A stretch of DNA of 64,000 bases, taken from assembly GCA_027854065.1 (NCBI GenBank), contig JAQGEF010000001.1, forward strand, positions 1-64,000, written 5' to 3'. Positions 28,594 through 34,696 of the stretch are shown one piece after another; within the stretch, counting starts at the first letter, position 1, and each line of letters starts with the position of its first letter. Source of the stretch: Polluticaenibacter yanchengensis. GTDB taxonomy: Bacteria; Bacteroidota; Bacteroidia; Chitinophagales; Chitinophagaceae. Below the pieces are notes generated by a model, which worked only from the letters and a program-made list of their open reading frames with translations, was not told where the DNA came from and did no database searches. A program made the position numbers and the translations under genes.

Positions 28594-29478
28594 TTATTTT
28601 TTAATATAGGAAAACCTAAGTAAATCTGTTTTTGCATTAGTACTTTGGTTCTCTTTAATAGATGTTTTAATTATATAACCATTTTCAATCTGGTGTTCAA
28701 TGTATAAAGAAGAAGCTTTTCCGTTTTCAAAAAATGTTATCTCAATAGGTAGTTTGTCATGACTATACAATGTATATAAAATTAGTTGTTGTGGGAGATC
28801 TGCTAAAAAAACATCCGTTAAAGATGATATTTTTGGAAGTCGGAATTCAATAGGAGCAATATTCATTCCAAGATTTAACATGTCAGTAAATAGCAATATC
28901 TTTTTATTACTAAATTTGTAGTCAGTGTTACCAAACTTTACTTTAAATAGGAGTTTTCCATCTCTTTTTATTTCTGTATATTCATTATGATTAAGGGTAG
29001 CAAATACACCCAGATGAGTATAATAATAATAATTTAAATACTCTATGTCTTTTAATTCTTGATTACTATAAATAAATGAATATCCTATTTCTACGTCAGT
29101 AAGAGATGGACTAATAATCCTTACAGGTAGTTTATCAGAATCATACTTTATCAGGTATGAGCCAAAACTCACCACCGAATTTGTGAATTTTATATCAATA
29201 GAGTCTATTAAATTATTTTTATAATAGTACTCTATGAAGTTCTCATTTCTCCCTTGAGGACTTTTTTCAATTGATTTGATATTGTATTTTGTATGATATT
29301 TAAACTCAGAAACTAGTATTGAATTATTTACCACAGTCTCAACCTTATCTAATAACCATTCCCCCCTATTTAGATCATTGTAACTGTAATCTCCTGAATT
29401 ATTGTTTTTTGAGCAGGAAAAGAGAAAGAGTATCAGAATAACAGCGGAGAAGTTAAAGTATTTTTTAGGACATATCAT
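28594..29478 (-). CDS. Predicted lipoprotein, unknown function
   Basis: The 294-residue protein has a lipoprotein signal (hydrophobic VILILFLF followed by SCSKNN, lipidated Cys22). The mature part is rich in Tyr, Asn, Lys and Ile, with repeated beta-strand-like segments (NENFIEYYYKNNLIDSIDIKF, KDIEYLNYYYYTHLG, LPIEITFFENGKAS). This resembles the RHS-less, YD-like lipoproteins common in Bacteroidota. It lies between rtcB and the RlaP pair but is exported and has its own terminator. It is noticeably more AT-rich than its neighbours and looks like a later insertion into the island. I see no link to RNA repair. Confidence 0.7.
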   Translation of the reverse strand: MICPKKYFNFSAVILILFLFSCSKNNNSGDYSYNDLNRGEWLLDKVETVVNNSILVSEFKYHTKYNIKSIEKSPQGRNENFIEYYYKNNLIDSIDIKFTNSVVSFGSYLIKYDSDKLPVRIISPSLTDVEIGYSFIYSNQELKDIEYLNYYYYTHLGVFATLNHNEYTEIKRDGKLLFKVKFGNTDYKFSNKKILLFTDMLNLGMNIAPIEFRLPKISSLTDVFLADLPQQLILYTLYSHDKLPIEITFFENGKASSLYIEHQIENGYIIKTSIKENQSTNAKTDLLRFSYIKK

Positions 29479-29523
29479 ATTTGCAAATATAATATATTCA
29501 TCTAATATCCAGAATTAAAGATA

Positions 29524-30948
29524 TTAATCCTCCCGGCTACCGTCATCGGCCATTCGTACCATTTTTGGTTGAAATTCCGCCACAACATCAACCAGGTCTT
29601 CCTGTGCTGCCATAACGGCCCTGATATCCTTATAAGCCATCGGGGCTTCATCCAAACCCGCACCAATCAGCGTCACGCCCATATCATTCAATACAGATTG
29701 CAGGTCCGCATTTGTCAGCGATTTTATAGCCTGGGTCCGGCTCATTTGGCGGCCCGCACCATGTGATGCAGATTGTATCGAAGCCTCGTTACCTTTACCC
29801 CTTACCAAAAATCCCGGAGCCGTCATTGATCCCGGAATAATCCCCATCACACCCTTACCCGCCGGAGTCGCCCCCTTTCGGTGCACTACTACTTCCCGGT
29901 TGTTCCAGGTTTCTTTCCAGGCGAAATTATGATGGTTCTCTACCTTCGTCAATATGCCTGCGCCCAACGCTTTGGTTATTTTCTGATGAATGGTTTCGTG
30001 ACAGGCAGAAGCATAGTCACCCGCCAGGTTCATTGCCAGCCAATAATCATTGCCGGCTTCACTATCCAGGTCCAGGTAAGCAAGATTCTTGGCATGATAT
30101 GGTAACTTACAAAGTTCCTTTGCCAATCGTGTATAATAATCAGCAATAGTTGCGCCAAAACCCCGTGAACCGGAATGCGTTAATAAGGCCAGGTAAGTCC
30201 CTTTACTGATACCGGATACCTTATCGTCCATAGCAAAATGAATCGCTCCGAATTCCACAAAATGGTTACCGCCACCGGAGCTTCCTAATTGTGTCCAGGC
30301 TTTATCTTTCAAACCGGCGATCAGTTTATTCGTCGTAAATAATTCACTTTCCATCACCGCATGTTCAGCCCTTTCATGTTTCAGAAAACCATTACCGGCA
30401 CCGAACCTGGTATAATTCATTAAAACCTCCTTATAAAATGCCCGGTTCATTTCAAAATGTTCAAACGGGATATCATAAACCGATAGCGCCATACGGCACC
30501 CGATATCGACACCCACACCATAAGGAATAATGGCGTTATTCGTAGCCAGTACACCACCAATCGGCAAACCATACCCCTGGTGCGCATCCGGCATTAAAGC
30601 CCCCGCTACAGTTACCGGCAATGCCATCGCAATATTCATTTGCTTACGAGCACCCTCTTCAATATTTTCTCCACCGTAAATGGTATATGCTTCAGCACTT
30701 TCCTTCAACTCAATTAAATCTTCAGGTATTTTTATACCCACGCCGTCTATGATCGCAATCGCTAATTTCCCAAACACTTTATCGTCCTTATAAGCCGCTG
30801 CATTCGTCCATACCTTAGCGTAATGCGCCAGCATTTCCGTACGGTTATACCCGTTTCTTTTCCTGTTTATTTTTAATGCGATTCCTATTAGCTCGTTTTC
30901 AGGATAACCCAATGCTATCAGGTCATTCCCGTTTATTTGTTGTGACAT
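29524..30948 (-). CDS. rtcB: RtcB-family RNA ligase
   Basis: The 474-residue RNA ligase joins 2',3'-cyclic phosphate or 3'-phosphate ends to 5'-OH ends through a GMP-histidine intermediate. All key stretches are present: MPDAHQGYGLPIGGV, the Mn-binding Cys in GVGVDIGCRMA, GSSGGGNHFVEFG with a metal His, LLTHSGSRGFG, VVHRKGATPAG and the guanylylated-His region QSASHGAGRQMSR. It is longer than E. coli RtcB (about 408), as in the longer RtcB subgroup. It is the only ligase in the island and sits downstream of the tRNA-like array and the finger-TerD protein. It is separated from the latter by a terminator, repeat R1-F and 549 bp, so it may have its own promoter. Confidence 0.95.
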   Translation of the reverse strand: MSQQINGNDLIALGYPENELIGIALKINRKRNGYNRTEMLAHYAKVWTNAAAYKDDKVFGKLAIAIIDGVGIKIPEDLIELKESAEAYTIYGGENIEEGARKQMNIAMALPVTVAGALMPDAHQGYGLPIGGVLATNNAIIPYGVGVDIGCRMALSVYDIPFEHFEMNRAFYKEVLMNYTRFGAGNGFLKHERAEHAVMESELFTTNKLIAGLKDKAWTQLGSSGGGNHFVEFGAIHFAMDDKVSGISKGTYLALLTHSGSRGFGATIADYYTRLAKELCKLPYHAKNLAYLDLDSEAGNDYWLAMNLAGDYASACHETIHQKITKALGAGILTKVENHHNFAWKETWNNREVVVHRKGATPAGKGVMGIIPGSMTAPGFLVRGKGNEASIQSASHGAGRQMSRTQAIKSLTNADLQSVLNDMGVTLIGAGLDEAPMAYKDIRAVMAAQEDLVDVVAEFQPKMVRMADDGSRED

Positions 30949-30985
30949 TTTTTCAAATTTAATTAGTTCTTTTTATGAAACCATC

Positions 30986-31067
30986 TACGGTACTACTATT
31001 AAACATCGTTGTGTCACTCCCTTGTACGGTATTGCTACTACTCAACATTTCGTTGCACCCGTCCCTT
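30986..31067 (-). repeat. Imperfect direct repeat in the rtcB leader
   Basis: Two adjacent imperfect repeats on the plus strand (30986-31023 and 31025-31067) share TACGGTA, CTACTA-T-AACAT, CGTTG, CAC and TCCCTT. They lie within 120 bp upstream of the rtcB start, in the presumptive leader. No known riboswitch is recognised. The gap 30949-31497 otherwise contains repeat R1-F and the terminator of the upstream gene. Confidence 0.5.
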
Positions 31068-31252
31068 AAGTTGCTGTAGAGTATTTTAGAAGCTCAGCAA
31101 TCAGTATCAAGGAAAATATCTGGTTACTTAATTAAGCACCTTAAAAAGTGTCCGCACAAATTTACACCAACTACAATTCATTGACACCTCTTCCCTATCC
31201 ATCAATGGAACAAAGCCTGAGCCAATTTTAGCCAAATTTGTATTCCACTGCC

Positions 31253-31417
31253 GAAAGGCTGCCTGATGCAGCGGGCGGCGCCTAAGCGCCGGTTCCGTGC
31301 CAATATACCAACCGGTATTAAATACCATTTGGTATATAAACGGAGAAGCGCACGGAACGTTACCCCGCAGCAGCAGGAACCAAAGTCTCATTACAATCTA
31401 TAGATGAAAGCCCCGAT
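31253..31417 (+). repeat. Dispersed intergenic element R1, copy F
   Basis: Blocks are AAAGGCTGCCTGATGCAGCGG, GGCGGCGCCTAAGCGCCGG, TTCCGTGC with a distant GCACGGAA partner, ACCCCGCAGCAGCAGGAAC, and GAAAGCCCCGATAA. Internal palindromes TTCCGTGC/GCACGGAA and ATACCA/TGGTAT make a long imperfect hairpin. It lies inside the RNA-repair island, between the finger-TerD gene and rtcB. Confidence 0.7.
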
Positions 31418-31440
31418 AAAAAGAACTGTTTTATAAAAAA

Positions 31441-31466
31441 TCCGGCACATGTAAACATGTACCGGA
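31441..31466 (-). terminator. Probable terminator after the finger-TerD gene
   Basis: TCCGGCACATGT / ACATGTACCGGA form a 12 bp stem with one mismatch and a 2-nt loop. On the minus strand the sequence beyond it reads TTTTTTATAAAA. It lies 32 bp after the stop at 31498. Confidence 0.6.
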
Positions 31467-31497
31467 GTACTTAAACTGGCAGCTTGAAGTACTTATT

Positions 31498-33732
31498 TTA
31501 ATCAATTAATAACTGTGAAACGGCAGCATGGTTCATCGCCCAATCCCTGCTGTAAACTGCATCTGCCTCTGCTACATTCTCAACAATAGCCAGATTTTGA
31601 GCATGTGCTTTTAAAGTTAATAAACGGCCGATCGTTGTTTTGGCAGTCAGTTTATTCAGCATTAATTCCACATTAGTGGCACTGAACTGGGTAACCGTTT
31701 GCCCGTGAAAACTTTGTTCCAGCCAGATAATATCCCTTCCGGTAACATCCAGTACACCAAATACCAAACCCTTTGTCAAAGGCTGTGTAATACGTACCTG
31801 GTGCTGTACGCAGGATGGATCGTATGCGACGCCACTAGTTTCGCTTACAGACATTCTATACTTACTGTTCATCCAGCCTACCACCAGGTTTGGTGTGATA
31901 GAACCCGCACTGTATGCATTACAGGTAAATACCACATATTTCGCTTTCGCTTTTCGCAGGGCATTTACATCTAATTCAATATACTCTGCCGTTCCTACAT
32001 TATTCGGAATAGAACGGATATCTCCACTATGTTTAGCGCCATGGGCATGTAGCTGGAAATAACTACAATACTGAATACTATTTTCGTAAGCGATCTGGCA
32101 ACTCAAATCCATATCCAGGTGTTGCGCTCTTAAACCTTTACCCCATTGCATGAACAATCGGACAGTGTCCCCTTCAACAGGGAACCTCGTTCCCATTAAT
32201 GCCGCCGGCAAATCCTGGATATTCTCAGTACGGTCACCAATCGGCATCGGCATATGCATTAATGCCGGATCAATGAAAATGGTTTTATTTTTATTTTCCT
32301 GCATAGCAAAACGGATTTCCATTGTAGAGATCGTCATCGCTTCTACCGCTTTAACCATATCCGCCAGCTGTTCCTGGCTATACAACGCCAAAAGGCGGTT
32401 GGCCTTAATGGTTTTAGCAGTGCCGCCCCATGGTTTTACCACTCGTTTGTTAGCCGCATTAAAATACATTTCTGCATAGCTGTTTAATGTGAATACCAGT
32501 CGGGCAGGTAACTTCTCCGCAATAGTATTAAAAGCAGAGATTGTTTCATCGCCACCAAACCAAAGCATATTTGCAAACAATGAGCGGGCAAATAAACCAG
32601 GTCTTTGTTTCAACAGGTTAAACGTATTTTCAGCATCGGCTTTTAACCGGAAATGATTTAAACTACCAGCCCAAACGGTATAGTCTTTATTATAAAAAAC
32701 ATCCAGCAATGCTTTAAGATTTTCCATACCCTTTGCCTTACTAAATTCAGCTAAACGCAATGCCCGGATAAAACGCACCCACATCGCTCTTCTCGGATGC
32801 ATGGTCTCTGCCTGCTGTGCCACAGGCATCGTTAAATCGTTTAACCACTTAGCAAATATTTTAGCATCGGTCCTGCTATATTTTAACTTCAAAGACTCTT
32901 TACTGACTTTGGCAGATTTCCCCGCCACACCTGGTGCAGAAATAATGTGTTCATTATTTCTTGCCAGTCTTTTAACAATCACGTCCGGTTGCACAATTTG
33001 TAAGAAGCCGGTATGCTTATACCATAAATATCTTAAGATATCGGCAGGTGATTGAAAAAGTTTACCGGCTGCATCGTATTGTTTTTGTTCTTTTAAAACA
33101 TCAATTACTAATACCTGCGTTTCTTTTATCGCAATTTCAATATCCGGTAATGCATAGCACTTTAATAACGTTTTTAAAGTATCCGTCTGGGTAGCGTCTA
33201 ATGCTGTTTTTGATTGTAACAAATCAGCCATCAGTGCTTGTAAATGACTATCATTCCACAGTTTTAACAGTTTTAATTTAGAACCCTGGCCCAAATGAAT
33301 ATTGCTGTTCAATTCGAAAGGCGTACCACAAAACGGGCAACCGTTATAACGTTCCAGGTTAAATGAACCATATGGGATCAGGTGTCCGCATTGTAAACGG
33401 TCCCCGTCAAACCCTTTAAAGAAGTTAGCAACAAAAGTGAACATATGATCACTCCTTGTTTCGTATGTAGGAATATCCCAGCCCTTTACTAACGGGGCCC
33501 AGTTATTTTTAACCTGCAATAAATCTACAAATACATTATAGATGTCTAATAACACTGCAGCATTCTGATTATTTAACTGGTGCAACAGATCCTCTTCTAC
33601 AGAATACCCCAGTTGAGCAATATTCGCTACAAAGTTGGCAGTATTTGTACGGATTGTTTTGTCCGCATGATCGGTACTGTTTAAATAAACAGCATTGTAA
33701 CGTAAACCGATTTTTAATAATTCCGTTTTCAT
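31498..33732 (-). CDS. Cys/His-finger plus TerD-like island protein
   Basis: The 744-residue soluble protein is encoded directly behind the tRNA-like array. An N-terminal helical region is followed by a zinc-finger-like cluster C115-x-H117-x14-C132-x2-C135 (QCGHLIPYG..GCPFCGTPFE). A long helical-repeat-like middle (about 150-490) contains MHPRRAMWVRFIRALRLAEF. A TerD-like beta domain follows at about 520-635, with LDMDLSC, KHSGDIR and YIELDVNAL in the order of the tellurite-resistance TerD fold. The layout recalls the MXAN_6230/SCO0854 RING-domain family, which I name from memory. The role is unknown; by position it may bind the tRNA-like RNAs or scaffold RtcB and the nucleotidyltransferases. 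It is not a TROVE/Ro60 protein: no MIDAS motif is seen. Confidence 0.75.
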   Translation of the reverse strand: MKTELLKIGLRYNAVYLNSTDHADKTIRTNTANFVANIAQLGYSVEEDLLHQLNNQNAAVLLDIYNVFVDLLQVKNNWAPLVKGWDIPTYETRSDHMFTFVANFFKGFDGDRLQCGHLIPYGSFNLERYNGCPFCGTPFELNSNIHLGQGSKLKLLKLWNDSHLQALMADLLQSKTALDATQTDTLKTLLKCYALPDIEIAIKETQVLVIDVLKEQKQYDAAGKLFQSPADILRYLWYKHTGFLQIVQPDVIVKRLARNNEHIISAPGVAGKSAKVSKESLKLKYSRTDAKIFAKWLNDLTMPVAQQAETMHPRRAMWVRFIRALRLAEFSKAKGMENLKALLDVFYNKDYTVWAGSLNHFRLKADAENTFNLLKQRPGLFARSLFANMLWFGGDETISAFNTIAEKLPARLVFTLNSYAEMYFNAANKRVVKPWGGTAKTIKANRLLALYSQEQLADMVKAVEAMTISTMEIRFAMQENKNKTIFIDPALMHMPMPIGDRTENIQDLPAALMGTRFPVEGDTVRLFMQWGKGLRAQHLDMDLSCQIAYENSIQYCSYFQLHAHGAKHSGDIRSIPNNVGTAEYIELDVNALRKAKAKYVVFTCNAYSAGSITPNLVVGWMNSKYRMSVSETSGVAYDPSCVQHQVRITQPLTKGLVFGVLDVTGRDIIWLEQSFHGQTVTQFSATNVELMLNKLTAKTTIGRLLTLKAHAQNLAIVENVAEADAVYSRDWAMNHAAVSQLLID

Positions 33733-33752
33733 TTTTTATTTTTTAAAAAGAA

Positions 33753-33781
33753 GTAAGCTGTACAATGAGAAAACAGCTTAC
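33753..33781 (-). terminator. Terminator or attenuator between tRNA-like array and gene
   Basis: On the minus strand GTAAGCTGT, 11 nt, ACAGCTTAC (9 bp perfect) is followed by TTCTTTTT and then, 12 nt later, the ATG of the finger-TerD gene. The placement fits partial termination: abundant array RNA with some read-through into the protein genes. Confidence 0.6.
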
Positions 33782-33793
33782 CCTTGGTTTGAT

Positions 33794-33861
33794 AATGGTA
33801 TTGCTACAAAAGACAGGATTCGAACCTGTAGGTCCAGTTTAAGTAAGCAATACTTGACCAG
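33794..33861 (-). ncRNA. Partial tRNA-like unit: T-arm in a spacer hairpin
   Basis: On the minus strand GGTCAA, GTATTGC, TACTT, a 43-nt loop, GCAATAC, CATTATC repeats the spacer-hairpin architecture seen three more times upstream (stem GTATTGC/GCAATAC). The loop holds a tRNA T-arm ACAGG TTCGAAT CCTGT followed by an acceptor-like 3' strand CTTTTGT. No D-arm or 5' acceptor strand is visible. It looks like a tRNA 3' half carried in the loop, either a remnant or a permuted unit. Confidence 0.5.
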
Positions 33862-33978
33862 CGGAACAGGCAGGACTCGAACCTGCATCCTGATTTGGAA
33901 TTGTTGGAGTAAACCGGATTTGACCTGGCGTGGTAAGTATCCTGTTAACGATCATGCTCTCCTTTGAGCTACTGTTCC
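33862..33978 (-). ncRNA. tRNA-like RNA 3 with structured anticodon insert
   Basis: On the minus strand the acceptor is GGAACAG/CTGTTCC (7 bp perfect). The D-arm is GCTC AAAGGA GAGC with a shortened loop. The T-arm is GCAGG TTCGAGT CCTGC. The anticodon stem is reduced to TGAT/ATCA. In place of an anticodon loop there are about 60 nt containing AACAGGAT, ACTTACC, ACGCCA, GGTCAA, ATCCGGTT, TACTCC. The flanking stem AACAGGAT/ATCCGGTT pairs with one mismatch and differs in sequence from the other two copies, so it covaries. No 3' CCA follows (the 3' side reads GCTGG). No usable anticodon is present. Confidence 0.8.
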
Positions 33979-33980
33979 CA

Positions 33981-34051
33981 TTTCGGTAATGATATAAGAG
34001 GTTTATTTCAATTGGAAGTAGAAGAACGAAGTATCTTATACTTGACCGAAA
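33981..34051 (-). ncRNA. Spacer hairpin S3 of the tRNA-like array
   Basis: On the minus strand TTTCGGT, CAAG, TATAAGA, TACTTCG, a loop of about 25 nt, TCTTATA, TCATT, ACCGAAA. Compared with S1 and S2, both helices have changed bases on both sides (TCCGGT/ACCGGA became TTTCGGT/ACCGAAA; TTGTAAGA/TCTTACAA became TATAAGA/TCTTATA). This supports the fold. GGTCAA, TACTTC and ATTACC are kept. Confidence 0.7.
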
Positions 34052-34083
34052 ATGTTTTTATTATTTTTAAGAACTGATTTTTG

Positions 34084-34200
34084 TGGAACAGGCAGGAATC
34101 GAACCTGCGACACAGGCATTATGAGTGCGGGAGTAAATCAAATTTGACCATAATGGTAATTATTTAATTAATCTTGCTCTACCAACTGAGCTACTGTTCC
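34084..34200 (-). ncRNA. tRNA-like RNA 2 with structured anticodon insert
   Basis: On the minus strand the acceptor GGAACAG/CTGTTCC is perfect. The D-arm GCTC AGTTGGTA GAGC is canonical, and the T-arm is GCAGG TTCGATT CCTGC. The anticodon region contains AATTAAAT, AATTACC, ATTAT, GGTCAA, ATTTGATT, TACTCC. The stem AATTAAAT/ATTTGATT pairs with one G-U. Downstream of the insert a GCACTCATAATGC stretch resembles a tRNA-Met anticodon loop, but the 5' anticodon strand (AGATT) does not pair with what follows. The 3' end reads CTGTTCC then ACAA, without CCA. Confidence 0.8.
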
Positions 34201-34202
34201 GG

Positions 34203-34265
34203 TCCGGTAATGTTGTAAGAATTTTCAGTTTGGAGTTGAGATGAAGTATCTTACAATTGACCGGA
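34203..34265 (-). ncRNA. Spacer hairpin S2 of the tRNA-like array
   Basis: On the minus strand TCCGGT, CAA, TTGTAAGA, TACTTCATC, loop, TCTTACAA, CATT, ACCGGA. It is identical to S1 over the whole hairpin and its upstream TTCTTTAAAAATATT, which points to a recent duplication of a tRNA-like plus spacer unit. Confidence 0.7.
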
Positions 34266-34289
34266 ATATTTTTAAAGAACGAATCTATG

Positions 34290-34411
34290 TGGAACAGGCA
34301 GGATTTGAACCTGCGACCCTGATAACCCCTTATGAAGTAAATTGAAATTGACCATTGCTGGTAATATCTCAATTCAATTTATCATGCTCTAACCAACTGA
34401 GCTACTGTCCC
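34290..34411 (-). ncRNA. tRNA-like RNA 1 with structured anticodon insert
   Basis: On the minus strand the acceptor GGGACAG/CTGTTCC pairs (one G-U). The D-arm is GCTC AGTTGGTTA GAGC, the T-arm GCAGG TTCAAAT CCTGC, and the anticodon stem TGATAA/TTATCA. The anticodon loop is replaced by about 50 nt. Within it, AAATTGAATTG pairs with CAATTTCAATTT (one bulge), enclosing ATTACC, AGCAAT, GGTCAA, where ACCA-GCAA-TGGT forms a GNRA-capped helix. TACTTCAT follows the helix. It is the first unit after the promoter. The first 15 and last 40 nt would pass as an ordinary tRNA. Confidence 0.82.
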
Positions 34412-34415
34412 GGGT

Positions 34416-34478
34416 TCCGGTAATGTTGTAAGAATTTTCAGTTTGGAGTTGAGATGAAGTATCTTACAATTGACCGGA
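34416..34478 (-). ncRNA. Spacer hairpin S1 at the 5' end of the array transcript
   Basis: Same sequence and fold as S2 (TCCGGT/ACCGGA and TTGTAAGA/TCTTACAA). It would be the first structure in the transcript, beginning about 30 nt after the predicted start. Confidence 0.7.
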
Positions 34479-34514
34479 ATATTTTTAAAGAACTATTTGT
34501 TGTTATTGTTAATG

Positions 34515-34555
34515 CAAATATGGCTGCACCTGTACGCAGGCGAACTGCGCAGTTT
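34515..34555 (-). promoter_or_regulatory. Promoter and operator O4 of the tRNA-like array
   Basis: On the minus strand GTTC (34542-34545), 19 bp and CATATTTG (34515-34522) resemble the Bacteroidota promoter (each box one or two bases off). The inverted repeat AAACTGCGCA, GTTCGCC, TGCGTACAGG covers the -33 box (34529-34555). The half-sites and their placement match those at the RlaP pair. Confidence 0.6.
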
Positions 34556-34630
34556 TTTTAATATTTTAAACATTTCTATACCAATATCATTATCAACCAT
34601 TTAAGATGAAAAATATTTTTCAAAAAAGTC

Positions 34631-34679
34631 ATACTGCGCAATTTCATTGTGTAGTAACTATTAAATATTTGTATCTTTA
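34631..34679 (+). promoter_or_regulatory. Operator O1 and promoter of the WYL regulator gene
   Basis: ATACTGCGCA, ATTTCAT, TGTGTAGTAA (34631-34657) is the island inverted repeat. The spacer's TTTC (34642-34645) doubles as a -33 box, with AATATTTG 18 bp downstream as -7 (34664-34671). This implies control of the WYL gene by the same protein that binds upstream of the array and the RlaP pair, most simply by autoregulation. Confidence 0.6.
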
Positions 34680-34696
34680 ATAACAAAACCGGAAGA

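Noticed and set aside
34160..34372. 70-codon open frame on the minus strand
   Set aside because: It runs through two tRNA-like units and a spacer; its reading is explained by the T-arm and acceptor sequences and it resembles no protein.
33794..34478. Array interpreted as ordinary intron-containing tRNA genes
   Set aside because: No position of splicing restores a 7-nt anticodon loop with a paired stem in all three, CCA is absent, and the three inserts share a motif that also occurs outside the tRNA-like units.
33794..34478. Array interpreted as YrlA-type Y RNAs for a Ro60 protein
   Set aside because: The tRNA-like module is similar in concept, but the Ro-binding helix motif is not found on the transcribed strand and the neighbouring 744-residue protein lacks TROVE/vWA features. 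Not fully excluded.
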